Positions 51,793 through 61,491 of a stretch of 64,000 nucleotides of DNA are shown here, in pieces. The position numbers and the translations under genes are program-made. Each line of letters begins with the position of its first letter. Positions within the stretch are counted from its first letter, which is position 1. The notes beneath the pieces were generated by a model. The model had not been told where the DNA came from. It saw nothing but the letters and a program-made list of their open reading frames with translations, and made no database searches. Source of the DNA: Oscillospiraceae bacterium (GTDB taxonomy: Bacteria > Bacillota > Clostridia > Oscillospirales > CAG-382); contig SVRD01000009.1 in NCBI GenBank assembly GCA_015064955.1, forward strand, positions 1 through 64,000, given 5' to 3'.

Positions 51793-51855
51793 TCGCTTTG
51801 GAGTTTTTACCGTGCTTCCTTTTTGATTATTCTAAAATGAAAGGATGACGGTTCG

Positions 51856-53208
51856 ATGGAAAAAGAACAGCTTTTTGAAGCGGTCACCGAATATCTCGAA
51901 AAGGGTGACTATCAGGCAATTCGCGCAATACTGTCCGAGGAAGAGCCCTATGACCTTGCGGTGCTGTGCGAAGAATTCGATGAAAAACAGCTTCCGATCG
52001 TGTTCAGGCTTATGGCAAAGGATCTTGCGGCGGAATGTTTTTCAAATATGTCCTCGGAATTACAGGAGCTTTTGCTCAAGCGTATGTCGGATGCCGAGCT
52101 GAAGGCGATACTCGATGAAATGTTTGTCGACGATACCGTCGATGTTATCGAAGAGATGCCCGCAAACGTTGCGGCAAGAATGCTCGCGAATTCCGACCCC
52201 GAAACACGACAGCAGATCAACCAGATACTCAACTACCCGAAGGACAGCGCGGGCAGTATAATGACGACCGAATACGTTCGGCTCAACAAGAATATGTCGG
52301 TGGCGGATGCGTTTGTCCGCATACGCCGTGTCGGCTATGAAAAGGAAACCATCTATACCTGCTACGTTACCGAATCCGACAGAACCTTGGTCGGAGTGGT
52401 GACCGCGATGGATCTTATGCTCGCCGAGACCGATAAGCTTATTTCCGAGCTTATGGAAACAAACGTTATCTCGGCAAAGACCGATGACGACAGGGAATCG
52501 GTCGTTAAAAAATTCTCGGACTATGATTTTTTGGCACTTCCGGTTGTCGACGGAAGCAACCGCTTGGTCGGTATCGTCACGGTTGACGACGCGATCGACG
52601 TTGCACTCGAGGAGGCAACCGAGGACTTGGAAATTATGGCGGGTATTACGCCGTCGGACAAGCCTTATTTAAAGGTCGGCGTTTTCTCCACCTGGCTTTC
52701 GAGAGTTCCCTGGCTTATGCTTTTGATGCTTTCGGCAACCTTTACCGGAGCGATCATTTCGAGCTATGAAGAGGCGTTGAAGAACGTCGTTATCCTCACT
52801 GCGTTTATTCCTATGCTTATGGGTACCGCGGGTAACGCGGGCGGTCAGAGCTCGGTTACGATAATTCGTGCCCTCTCTCTCGGCGACGTCGTCCCCTCCG
52901 ACATACTCCGTATTTTGTGGAAGGAATTGCGGGTTTCGATTCTTTGCGGCGTCTCGCTTGCCGCGGTCGGATATTTCAAAGCGATCTGGCTCGACGGTGC
53001 CGATTCGACGGTTGCGCTCGTCGTTTGTCTTACACTGCTTGCTACCGTGGTTGCCTCGAAGATAGTCGGGTGCGTTTTCCCCGTTGCGATCAAAAAGCTC
53101 GGGTTTGACCCTGCGGTCGTGGCAAGCCCCTTTATAACAACTGTAATCGATGCACTTGCATTGGTGGTATATTTCGCAGTGGCAACCGCACTGCTCGACA
53201 AACTTTAA
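51856..53208 (+). CDS. mgtE: Magnesium transporter MgtE
   Basis: The 450-residue protein has the cytoplasmic N domain (about 1-125), a CBS pair (about 130-255, TTEYVRLNKNMSV and VVDGSNRLVGIVTVDDA), the plug helix, and five membrane helices with the selectivity sequence GTAGNAGGQSS and the late GFDPAVVASPFITT. MgtE is a Mg2+ channel gated by cytoplasmic Mg2+ through these domains. The start follows AAAGGATGACGGTTCG. The long leader with an upstream ORF suggests expression control. The GH36 gene follows 21 bp later without a terminator. Confidence 0.96.
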   Translation: MEKEQLFEAVTEYLEKGDYQAIRAILSEEEPYDLAVLCEEFDEKQLPIVFRLMAKDLAAECFSNMSSELQELLLKRMSDAELKAILDEMFVDDTVDVIEEMPANVAARMLANSDPETRQQINQILNYPKDSAGSIMTTEYVRLNKNMSVADAFVRIRRVGYEKETIYTCYVTESDRTLVGVVTAMDLMLAETDKLISELMETNVISAKTDDDRESVVKKFSDYDFLALPVVDGSNRLVGIVTVDDAIDVALEEATEDLEIMAGITPSDKPYLKVGVFSTWLSRVPWLMLLMLSATFTGAIISSYEEALKNVVILTAFIPMLMGTAGNAGGQSSVTIIRALSLGDVVPSDILRILWKELRVSILCGVSLAAVGYFKAIWLDGADSTVALVVCLTLLATVVASKIVGCVFPVAIKKLGFDPAVVASPFITTVIDALALVVYFAVATALLDKL

Positions 53209-53229
53209 TTCAATTATCGGAGGCTCGTA

Positions 53230-55410
53230 ATGTCTGTTATTTTCGATCAGTCAAACGGTCAGTATTCGCTTCACACCAAAAATTACAGCTATATTATGCA
53301 GGAAAAGGAAGGTTTTTTGCTCCATCTTTATTGGGGTAAAAAGATCTTCGGCGACTGCAGCTATATGTTCCGCGAGCAAGGCAGGGCCGCGTTTTCTCCG
53401 CGTATGGAAAACTGCGACGGCTTTATTCTCGACGATATCCCTCTCGAATATCCCTGCTGGGGCAGAGCGGATATGCGTACCCCCGCGCTTGAGATCACAA
53501 ACCCCGACGGCTCGGTTATCGTCGATCTTCGCGTTGTCGGAAGACGTATCGAAAAGGGCAAGCAGGGAATAAAGGGACTTCCCGCTGTATATACCGAAAA
53601 CGAAAGCGAATGCGAAACTCTTGTTGTCGAAATGCTCGACTCTGTGAGCAATATCGCAGTAGAGCTTTATTATTGCGTGCTCGAGGATTACGACATTATT
53701 ACCCGCTATACGAAAATCATCAACAAGGGCGACAGCGAGGTGCGTATCGACGCCGCAGCTTCCGCCGCAGTTGATTTCGACCATATTAAATTCGACGTTA
53801 TCTCGAACTTCGGCACACACTGCCGTGAAAGAAATATCGAGCGCGCACCGCTTACGCACGGCAGATATATTATGTCGTCGCGCCGCGGCGCATCGTCTCA
53901 CGTTCACAATCCTTTCCTTATCCTTACTTCTCCTACCGCAGACGAGGTTTCGGGCGATGCATACGGCTTTGTTCTCGTATATTCGGGAAACTTTACCGCG
54001 GAGATTGCGGCAACCCAGTTCGATTCGGCGCGTGCAGTCATCGGTCTCAATCCCGATTCGTTCTGTTGGACACTCGGCGCAGGTGAGGAATTCACAACCC
54101 CTGAATGTGTAATGAGCTACTCGGGCGAGGGCTTGGATACTCTTTCCTATAATTTCTCGAGAGTGTTCCGCGAAAGACTTGCACGCGGAAAATACCGCGA
54201 CGTAAGACGTCCTGTGCTTTTGAACAGCTGGGAGGCTTGTTATTTCGGTTTCGATTCCGAACGACTTATAAAGATCGGCGATTCCTGCGCGGAGCTCGGT
54301 ATCGAGCTTATGGTTATCGACGACGGCTGGTTCGGCAAGCGTAACAATGATAACTGCTCGCTCGGCGACTGGTACGTAAACGAGGAAAAGATGCCGGGCG
54401 GCATTAAGCGTATCTCCGATCACCTCAATGCAAAGGGCGTCAAGCTCGGGATCTGGTTTGAGCCCGAAATGATCTCGCCCGACAGCGACCTTTACCGTGC
54501 ACACCCCGATTGGTGTCTGCATTACGATAACCGTCCTCGCTCCGAGGGCAGATATCAGCTCATACTCGACCTTACAAGACAAGACGTTTGCGACTATATC
54601 TATGAATCCGTCGCAAAGGTGCTCCGCGAGGGCGGTATCTCCTATGTGAAATGGGATTTCAACCGCAATATGAGCGAAGCCGGTGCGATGCTTTTGGGCA
54701 AGGACCGTCAGCGCGAGGTCGATTTCCGCTACTATCTCGGCCTTTATTCCGTGCTCGAGCGCTTGAACGAGGAATTCCCCGACGTGCTGTTTGAATCCTG
54801 CTCGGGCGGCGGCGGACGATTCGATGCCGGTATGCTCTATTATATGCCTCAGGTCTGGACGAGCGACAATTCCGACGCTATCGAAAGACTTCGCATCCAA
54901 TACGGCACAAGCCTTGTATACCCGATGTCCGCGATGAGCGCACACGTTTCGGCTTCTCCCAACCACCAGACCGCTCACGTCACCCCCTTCGATACACGCT
55001 TTACCGTTGCCCTTACCGGCTCGTTCGGTTATGAACTCGATCCTACCGCGCTTTCCTCGGAGGAACAGCAAAAGGTACGTGAAACCGCAGAGCTTTACAA
55101 GGAATACGGCGAAATGCTCGCGAAGGGAAGATATCACAGACTGCGCGATCCTCATAATGAGCCCTGCTCCGCATGGTGTACCGTTTCCGAGGATAAATCG
55201 GTTTGTGTTGCGGGCTACGTTCTCACTCACGTGCGCCTTTACGGCAATAACGAGCGTGTTCAGCTTCGCGGTCTCGACCCCGATGCGATCTATAAAGAAC
55301 GCTTCACGGGTGCAACCTACCGCGGCGATCAGCTTATGAATTTCGGCTTGCACGCTCCCACAACACTCGAGTTCCACAGTATTCTCTGGATACTCGAAAA
55401 AATCGACTGA
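53230..55410 (+). CDS. Alpha-galactosidase (GH36)
   Basis: The 726-residue enzyme hydrolyses terminal alpha-1,6-galactose of raffinose-type sugars or galactomannan fragments. It has an N-terminal beta-supersandwich (about 1-320), a TIM barrel with IDDGWFGKRN, the nucleophile D476 in KWDFNRNMSE and acid/base D546 in WTSDNSDAIER, preceded by SCSGGGGRFDAG, and a C-terminal beta domain. Without a signal peptide it is cytoplasmic. Its length fits the tetrameric bacterial GH36 subgroup. It starts after GGAGGCTCGTA, 21 bp after mgtE. Confidence 0.96.
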   Translation: MSVIFDQSNGQYSLHTKNYSYIMQEKEGFLLHLYWGKKIFGDCSYMFREQGRAAFSPRMENCDGFILDDIPLEYPCWGRADMRTPALEITNPDGSVIVDLRVVGRRIEKGKQGIKGLPAVYTENESECETLVVEMLDSVSNIAVELYYCVLEDYDIITRYTKIINKGDSEVRIDAAASAAVDFDHIKFDVISNFGTHCRERNIERAPLTHGRYIMSSRRGASSHVHNPFLILTSPTADEVSGDAYGFVLVYSGNFTAEIAATQFDSARAVIGLNPDSFCWTLGAGEEFTTPECVMSYSGEGLDTLSYNFSRVFRERLARGKYRDVRRPVLLNSWEACYFGFDSERLIKIGDSCAELGIELMVIDDGWFGKRNNDNCSLGDWYVNEEKMPGGIKRISDHLNAKGVKLGIWFEPEMISPDSDLYRAHPDWCLHYDNRPRSEGRYQLILDLTRQDVCDYIYESVAKVLREGGISYVKWDFNRNMSEAGAMLLGKDRQREVDFRYYLGLYSVLERLNEEFPDVLFESCSGGGGRFDAGMLYYMPQVWTSDNSDAIERLRIQYGTSLVYPMSAMSAHVSASPNHQTAHVTPFDTRFTVALTGSFGYELDPTALSSEEQQKVRETAELYKEYGEMLAKGRYHRLRDPHNEPCSAWCTVSEDKSVCVAGYVLTHVRLYGNNERVQLRGLDPDAIYKERFTGATYRGDQLMNFGLHAPTTLEFHSILWILEKID

Positions 55411-55420
55411 TACATTTTCA

Positions 55421-55450
55421 AAGCGCCGTGTAATGCGGCGCTTGTTTTTT
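55421..55450 (+). terminator. Terminator of the GH36 gene
   Basis: AAGCGCCG and CGGCGCTT flank a 7-base loop, followed by GTTTTTT. Confidence 0.9.
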
Positions 55451-55492
55451 ATAACATTTTTGAAAAAGTTAGATAAAAATATATCAATTCTC

Positions 55493-55521
55493 TTGCTTTA
55501 TTTTGAGCGATATGTTATAAT
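55493..55521 (+). promoter_or_regulatory. Promoter of the sugar-binding cluster
   Basis: TTGCTT (55493-55498), a 17-bp spacer and TATAAT (55516-55521) start a transcript with a leader of about 65 bases. Confidence 0.78.
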
Positions 55522-55590
55522 GTCTGCGAAAATGAGGGGGATTCTGTTCGCGTTGGCGAAAAGAGTGCCGCTGATATTACGGAGGTTTTT

Positions 55591-57114
55591 ATGAAAAAGC
55601 AAGCAAGAGTCTTTTGTTTCCTTCTCGCGACACTTCTTTGCGCAAGCCTTTTTGTTGCTTGTAACGGCGGCGAAGGCGGCGAATCTTCGCAAACAAGTCA
55701 GTCTGTTTCCGCTCCCGCAAACGATGGGTTCACGTACGGTCCCGCAGACTATGGCGAATTTCCCTATAAAGATCAGAGCATCAGTCAGGATGAACCTATC
55801 CGCATCCTCTGTGTCGAAACCGACAGACACAAATACGGTGTTCAGCAGTTTTCTTATATCGAGGAGCTCGAGGGCAATACCATAAACAGCGCCGTTCAGG
55901 AACGCAATAACTTCCTCAGCGAGAACTACGGTATTGAATTCGAGGTTACTCCGGTTAAATATCCGACCGATGAAGTAATGCTTCTCATCACCGGCGGCAA
56001 CGACGAATACGATATTATAAGCGACTCGGTCGACCGTCTTGTAAAGGGTATTTCCGAAAATTACTATTGGGCACTTGACGATATCGTAAATCTTTCTCAT
56101 CCTTGGTGGGATAAACAGGCGATCGAATCGCTTTCGCTCGGCAACGATCATTATATCATCACCGGTGATGCCATCCTTACCGATGATGACAATACTTATC
56201 TTACCCTTTACAACAAGGATATGTATAAGACTAACGCCGCTCTTTCGGAAAACGGCGACATTTATCAGATCGTCAGAGACGGCGATTTTACGATCGACCT
56301 TTACTACGAAATGTGCCGTCAGGTATCCAAGCCCGACGAAAACGGCGCATGGGGAATCAATGCCACCTACGGCAACCTTTCTCATGCATACGGCGCGACT
56401 GTTATGATGAACGGTTGTGACGTTTCTACCGTCAAAAAGGACGAAAACGGCGAGCTTTACCTCAACGTTATGACAGAATCCTCGGTCAAAGCATTCGATA
56501 AAGTATACGAGCTTATGTCCGATACTCAGAATACCACCCGTGCCGAGCTGCTTATCGGCAAATCCCCCACCGTTTCCTCGCAGTACGGCTTTGCCGAGCT
56601 CGAAGAAATGTTTGTAAACGGCAAGGGCTTGTTCTACAATACGACGAGCACCTCGGTATCGATACTCAAGAGCGCAAACCTTGAATTTGAGTTTGGCGTG
56701 CTTCCTATTCCGAAGTATAACAAAGAACAGGAAAATTACTGCTGTACCGTAAACCGTTATCAGTCCACCGGACTCGTAATTCCGACAACCGTTCCCGAAA
56801 GCCGTCTTGACGAAGTTGCTTTCGCGCTTCAGGCGCTCGGCTTCTATAACGCAGACGTTATCCGCGCATATTATCAGACAACACTTCAGCTTCAGGCAGT
56901 TCAGTCCGACGACGATGCCGAAATGCTTGATATCGTTTACAATAACCGCTTTTACGACATCGGCGCTATCTACGAATGGGATAAGCTTGTCAATCTCTAC
57001 GGCAACGTTATTTCCAACTCCGCCGCAAACACCCTCGTTTCCACTTGGGAGTCTATGGAGGACGCGGTCGAAACCGCGATGAAGCAAGCTGTCGATGCAT
57101 ATAATAACGCATAA
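55591..57114 (+). CDS. Extracellular solute-binding lipoprotein (family 1, sugar type)
   Basis: The 507-residue product has a lipoprotein signal (lipobox LFVAC), a short linker and a type-1 solute-binding fold (INSAVQERNNFLSENYGIEFE, LLITGGNDEYDIIS, then MFVNGKGLFYNTT and GVLPIPKYN). Such proteins feed sugars or glycans to CUT1-type ABC transporters. No permease gene occurs in the cluster, so it may serve a remote transporter or work with the surface proteins downstream. It is the first gene of a likely operon ending near 61432. Confidence 0.93.
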   Translation: MKKQARVFCFLLATLLCASLFVACNGGEGGESSQTSQSVSAPANDGFTYGPADYGEFPYKDQSISQDEPIRILCVETDRHKYGVQQFSYIEELEGNTINSAVQERNNFLSENYGIEFEVTPVKYPTDEVMLLITGGNDEYDIISDSVDRLVKGISENYYWALDDIVNLSHPWWDKQAIESLSLGNDHYIITGDAILTDDDNTYLTLYNKDMYKTNAALSENGDIYQIVRDGDFTIDLYYEMCRQVSKPDENGAWGINATYGNLSHAYGATVMMNGCDVSTVKKDENGELYLNVMTESSVKAFDKVYELMSDTQNTTRAELLIGKSPTVSSQYGFAELEEMFVNGKGLFYNTTSTSVSILKSANLEFEFGVLPIPKYNKEQENYCCTVNRYQSTGLVIPTTVPESRLDEVAFALQALGFYNADVIRAYYQTTLQLQAVQSDDDAEMLDIVYNNRFYDIGAIYEWDKLVNLYGNVISNSAANTLVSTWESMEDAVETAMKQAVDAYNNA

Positions 57115-57127
57115 AAGGGTATTTTGA

Positions 57128-59146
57128 ATGGGAATTAAAAGAATTTTAGCGGCGGTTGTTTCGCTTTTGCTTCTTGTACCGTTGTTCGTAACTTTCGCTC
57201 AGGCGGAGGACGGGATTATCTCGGTCGGCAAAAAATACACCGTCGAATATGCAACTCCGATTGAAAACGCATACCCCAATAAAGCATATAAAAAGGAAAA
57301 ACAGCTTACCGACGGCGAAAAGGCGAAGCAGGCGACTTATAATGACAAAGCGTTTGTCGAGCTCTACCGCGGTACAGCAGTCAGCGTAACGATCGATCTC
57401 GAATCGGTTATGGCTGTAAGCTCTGTTGTTATCGGCGAGCTTCAGAATAAGGGCGCAGGTATAATTTGCTCGCGCTATCTCGAGGTCTACGTTTCCGAAA
57501 ACGGAACCGATTTCGGTTTTGCGGGCAGGGTAGACAATTCTCTGCTTGCCACCGATACCGCGGCAAAGCGTGTCGAGCTCAAAGCAGTGCTCGATAAGCC
57601 CTATAAAGCCCGCTATGTCCGTGCGGTATTTTCAAGCGATATTTTTACATACGTAGATGAAATATCGGTCTACGGAAGCGAGGATATATCCTCTGCCGCA
57701 TCTGCCGAGCCCGTAACTGTCGAAGATAAGGGAATTTCGGGCGATATCGACGGAATCAAGAGTATCTGTCTGATGTATGAATCGGGCAATTACAATGCCG
57801 AAATGCTCAAGCCATACGTCGCTTATGTTGATGCGAGCGGAAAGGTAACCGACGAAATGTTCGATTCGCTCCTCTTCCTCGGAATGCCCAAAAGCTCTGC
57901 AAACGACGGCACTACCCGTATGGTCGATATGCAGAATTACGTTCAGTCGATACTCTCGCCCGACAGACATATCGGCGCGTTGAATACCGTTATCGGCGAG
58001 CTCAAGAGCGAGCTCGGCTGGGAAGATGATTATAAATATCCCATATTCATTTCTGTCCCTTATCCGCAAATATATGCCGGCGCATTCGGCGAGATCGACG
58101 GCAAAACAGTCGGATCGAATTCCTTGGAATCGCGCAGTGCGATAGTTAAATGGTATATTGATTATCTCGAAAGCGAATATTCGGCAAGAGGATTCGATAA
58201 CCTTGAATTAAAGGGACTTTATTGGTTCGAGGAGGGTATTAATTATCACCTCTCCGCGTACGAGGAAAAGCTGATCGCCTATTTCAACGAATATTCGCAC
58301 GAAAAGGGCTACAAAACGATGTGGATCCCTTATTACAGCTCGGCGGGTATCGACGTGGCGAAGGAGCTTGGATTTGACTCGGTCACTATGCAGACCGGCT
58401 ATGCCTTTGACGGAAGCGACGAGGTCGGTCAGGCGAAGGCAGAGGTTTGTAAGGACGCCGCCGATGCGATAAAGAAATTCGGTCTCAACGGTATGGAGTT
58501 TGAGCTCGACGTCAACAAAACAGAGTATGCAAAGCGTTTTGCAAAATATGTCAGCGCGGCTTACGGCGCGGGCATAATGGAAAACGGTATGATAACTATG
58601 TATCAGGTCGGCGATAACCTTTACCGCTGTGCAACCGGCTCGGCGAGCAGAGAAGTCTACGATCTTACACACAGCTATATTTCGGGCGAATATTTTGAAT
58701 GTGCACCCGTTATAAAGGAAGAAAGCGCGACTATCACTCTTGAGGTCGACAGCTTCGCAAACGCAAGACTCACCGTTACCGATGACGATACCCCGAAAAA
58801 CGCATTGAAGATCGCAAAGATCAATAAACCCGACGTCGAAGGACTTTATTTCGGCGCAGAGGGCAACGGATATTACGAGGTTCAGACCTTCGGCTGTGCT
58901 CCCGGTACTTACAAAGCCTCCTTCTCGGTTACCGACGGTACCTCGGTTTCCAATACCGTTGACATAACAATAGTTGTGACCGCAAAGGCGGGAAGCGAAA
59001 GCGTTTCCACAGATGAATCTCAATCCGATTCCGACAGTAAAAGCAATACTCTTGTTATAGTTTTGATTTGTGTCGGCGTTTTGGTGCTTGCCGCGGCAGT
59101 ATTTGCGGTACTTAAAATTCGTTCTTCAAAAAAAGATAAAAATTAA
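57128..59146 (+). CDS. DUF4855 surface protein with discoidin-like domain
   Basis: The 672-residue protein has a signal peptide (cleaved after about residue 26, FAQA), an F5/8-type C-like domain (about 35-190, VTIDLESVMAVSSVVIG, RYVRAVF), a TIM-barrel-like DUF4855 region (about 205-510, LKGLYWFEEGINY, WIPYYSSAG, FDSVTMQTGYAF), a beta domain, a Ser/Asp linker, and one C-terminal membrane helix with Lys tail. DUF4855 is often found with polysaccharide-use genes and has no proven activity; a surface glycosidase-like role is plausible. It starts 13 bp after the binding protein. Confidence 0.85.
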   Translation: MGIKRILAAVVSLLLLVPLFVTFAQAEDGIISVGKKYTVEYATPIENAYPNKAYKKEKQLTDGEKAKQATYNDKAFVELYRGTAVSVTIDLESVMAVSSVVIGELQNKGAGIICSRYLEVYVSENGTDFGFAGRVDNSLLATDTAAKRVELKAVLDKPYKARYVRAVFSSDIFTYVDEISVYGSEDISSAASAEPVTVEDKGISGDIDGIKSICLMYESGNYNAEMLKPYVAYVDASGKVTDEMFDSLLFLGMPKSSANDGTTRMVDMQNYVQSILSPDRHIGALNTVIGELKSELGWEDDYKYPIFISVPYPQIYAGAFGEIDGKTVGSNSLESRSAIVKWYIDYLESEYSARGFDNLELKGLYWFEEGINYHLSAYEEKLIAYFNEYSHEKGYKTMWIPYYSSAGIDVAKELGFDSVTMQTGYAFDGSDEVGQAKAEVCKDAADAIKKFGLNGMEFELDVNKTEYAKRFAKYVSAAYGAGIMENGMITMYQVGDNLYRCATGSASREVYDLTHSYISGEYFECAPVIKEESATITLEVDSFANARLTVTDDDTPKNALKIAKINKPDVEGLYFGAEGNGYYEVQTFGCAPGTYKASFSVTDGTSVSNTVDITIVVTAKAGSESVSTDESQSDSDSKSNTLVIVLICVGVLVLAAAVFAVLKIRSSKKDKN

Positions 59147-59167
59147 AGTAAGGAGTTGTATCTAATT

Positions 59168-60532
59168 ATGAAGAAAATTCTCGCTATCATTCTTGCGTGC
59201 TTCTTTGCAGTTTCCTTCGTTGCTTGCGGCGGCGGAGAAGATGAAAGCAGCGCAACACTCGGCACTTCCTCTACCGCAGGCGAAAGCAAGGTAGAAGAAT
59301 CCTCCAAAGTAACCGTTTCCGAAGACGAATCTTCCGAAGCAGCTACCTCCGAAGACCCCTCTGAAGCAGTATCCGAGGGCGAAACCTCTGAAGGTGAGAC
59401 TTCCGAAGGTGAAACCTCCGAAGGCGAAGGCGATGAACCCGTTGAAGTTACCTTCACCAACAAGTACGTTTCCTGGAAGGTCGCTACCGGTAACGGCGCA
59501 AGAACCGATGTCACCGCTACCGAAGCTACTTCGCTTCAGCTTTCCAAGGTTAACGAAGACGTTGTTGCCGGCGACGTTGGTGTCTTCACTTATGACAAGT
59601 CGGGCAAGACACTTGATACCGAAGGCCTTGAAGATTTCGCAATCGTAGTTGCAAAGTACGACCACGAAACCTTCTCTTATGTTCGTGACGAGTTCTACGC
59701 AGTGGGCGAAGCAGATGACACCGTTTCGATTCCCAAGGACGGTTTTGTAATCGTTATTTACAAGACCTATGAAGACAAGATCAATGCAATCTCCACCACC
59801 ACCAACCCCTTGTTCCCCCACGGTTTCGTATCCAACACCGGTCTTGACGCAAAGATCAAGTCCGCAAAGAAAACTCCCACTATTGACGGTAATGCTACTT
59901 CCGGCGAATACGGCGAAGCTATCTGGGATATCAAGCCTGACAATGCTCTCGTTTCCTATGCACAGTTTGATAAGAACAACTACTTTGCAACCGCTAAGGT
60001 TTATATGACCTATGATGCTGAATATCTCTATCTTGCAGTTGTAGTTGATACTCCTTATCACTTCTGCCCCGTTAATGAATCGACCAAGGGCGATATTTGG
60101 AAGTACTCCGCAATTCAGGTTAACTTCGGCGCAAACGGCAGAGATACCGATTACATCGACGAGCATTGGGATTGGCAGATAGACAAAACTTCTACAAACG
60201 ATAACCTTATGCGTCAGTACGGTTTCTGTATCAGCGATGAAGGTCAGCAGTATAGCGTGGTATGGCAGGGCGACAGCAGCATTCTTTGCGATACCTACTG
60301 TGTAACCCGTGAGGGCGATATCACCACTTATGAAGTTGCTCTTAAATGGTCCGATCTCGGCAAGGGCGACGAAAAATTTGCCCCCAAGAAGGGCGATAGA
60401 GTTCAGGTCGCAGTTTCCTTCAACCTCGGTCTTTCCGAAGCAGAATCCTTCAAGAACATTACTCTTCGTGACGGCGGCGGTATCATCGGTATCAACGACT
60501 GGACCAAGATCCCTACTATCACTCTCAACTAA
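59168..60532 (+). CDS. Lipoprotein with CBM9-like carbohydrate-binding domain
   Basis: The 454-residue product has a lipobox (FVAC), a long linker of Ser/Glu repeats (SEGETSEGE type, about 25-95), a beta domain (about 100-230) and a C-terminal family-9-like carbohydrate-binding domain (about 235-454: PTIDGNATSGEYGEAIWD, YDAEYLYLAVVVDTPYH, YEVALKWSDLG). It would bind glycans at the cell surface. The start at 59168 follows AAGGAGTTG by about 12 bases. It is the third gene of the cluster. Confidence 0.85.
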   Translation: MKKILAIILACFFAVSFVACGGGEDESSATLGTSSTAGESKVEESSKVTVSEDESSEAATSEDPSEAVSEGETSEGETSEGETSEGEGDEPVEVTFTNKYVSWKVATGNGARTDVTATEATSLQLSKVNEDVVAGDVGVFTYDKSGKTLDTEGLEDFAIVVAKYDHETFSYVRDEFYAVGEADDTVSIPKDGFVIVIYKTYEDKINAISTTTNPLFPHGFVSNTGLDAKIKSAKKTPTIDGNATSGEYGEAIWDIKPDNALVSYAQFDKNNYFATAKVYMTYDAEYLYLAVVVDTPYHFCPVNESTKGDIWKYSAIQVNFGANGRDTDYIDEHWDWQIDKTSTNDNLMRQYGFCISDEGQQYSVVWQGDSSILCDTYCVTREGDITTYEVALKWSDLGKGDEKFAPKKGDRVQVAVSFNLGLSEAESFKNITLRDGGGIIGINDWTKIPTITLN

Positions 60533-60565
60533 TCCGAACATAAGTTATTACGAGGTAAAAACGCG

Positions 60566-61432
60566 ATGAAATTAGGCGTAAGTCTTTACAGCTTCCACGG
60601 CTATGCCGAAGAAGGTTCTTTGGGCATAAAGGGATGTATCGATAAGGTTAAAGAATTCGGCGGCGAAGGCGTTGACTTTGTCGAAACCGCAAAATATGCA
60701 AACGACCACGAAGGTTACGTTGCATACGCAAAGGAAATCGGCGAATACTGCAAGGAAGTCGGCATTCAGGCTGTTTGCTTCTGTGTGGGATCTGATTTTC
60801 TCAACCGCGACACCGACGAAGAAATTGCTCGTGTCAAGGGCTTGGTTGACGTAGCGGCGGCTTACGGCTGTCTCGCTATGCGTCACGATGCAACCCCCGG
60901 TTATCTGGGTGCCGACGTAAGATGGAGAAGCTTCGATTACGTTCTTCCCATTCTTGCAAGAGCATACCGTGAGGTCACCGAATATGCTGAATCAAAGGGC
61001 ATCAAGACCTGTATCGAAAACCACGGCTTCTTTGCTCAGGATCCCGATCGTGTGGAAAGGCTTATCAATGCTGTCGATCACCCCAATTTCGGCGCATTGG
61101 TAGATATCGGCAACTTCGCTTGCGCAGATGCCGATCACAACTATGCGGTAGGTCTTCTTTCGCGCTATGCGGTTCACGCACACGCAAAGGACTTCCACAA
61201 GAAGAGCGGCTCGCTCGATAATCCCGGCGAGGGCTGGTTCCAGTCCCGCGGCGGTAACTATCTCCGCGGTTCGATCATCGGTCACGGCGACGTTCCCGTA
61301 CGTCAGTGCGTAAAAACGCTCGCACGTAACGGATACGAGGGCTACCTCTGCATCGAATTCGAAGGTATGGAGGATGCGCTTACCGGTATCAGAATAGGCT
61401 GCGCAAACCTCAAGCGTTTTATCGAACAGTAA
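60566..61432 (+). CDS. Sugar phosphate isomerase/epimerase family protein (AP-endonuclease-2 fold)
   Basis: The 288-residue TIM-barrel protein has the xylose-isomerase-like pattern: LGVSLYSFHGYAEEG, VDFVETAKYA, IKTCIENHGFF (metal-binding Glu), GALVDIGNFAC, VHAHAKDFH and YLCIEFEG. Members isomerise or epimerise sugars, or act on inositol derivatives. It probably processes the sugar captured by the preceding surface proteins. The start follows TACGAGGTAAAAACGCG, 33 bp from the previous gene. Confidence 0.9.
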   Translation: MKLGVSLYSFHGYAEEGSLGIKGCIDKVKEFGGEGVDFVETAKYANDHEGYVAYAKEIGEYCKEVGIQAVCFCVGSDFLNRDTDEEIARVKGLVDVAAAYGCLAMRHDATPGYLGADVRWRSFDYVLPILARAYREVTEYAESKGIKTCIENHGFFAQDPDRVERLINAVDHPNFGALVDIGNFACADADHNYAVGLLSRYAVHAHAKDFHKKSGSLDNPGEGWFQSRGGNYLRGSIIGHGDVPVRQCVKTLARNGYEGYLCIEFEGMEDALTGIRIGCANLKRFIEQ

Positions 61433-61447
61433 TTTAAATTCAAAGTA

Positions 61448-61477
61448 TATGGGGCGCTTTGGAAAAAGCGCCCCATA
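61448..61477 (+). terminator. Terminator of the sugar cluster
   Basis: TATGGGGCGCTTT and AAAGCGCCCCATA are perfect 13-bp arms around a 4-base loop. Only a short T-run (GTTTAAT) follows, so termination may be incomplete. Confidence 0.8.
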
Positions 61478-61491
61478 GTTTAATAAACGGT

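Noticed and set aside
51670..51855. M-box (ykoK) magnesium riboswitch before mgtE
   Set aside because: The conserved M-box sequence blocks are not recognisable in the leader.
53251..55377. 708-codon minus-strand ORF opposite GH36
   Set aside because: It is the shadow of the alpha-galactosidase; no motif and no start signal.
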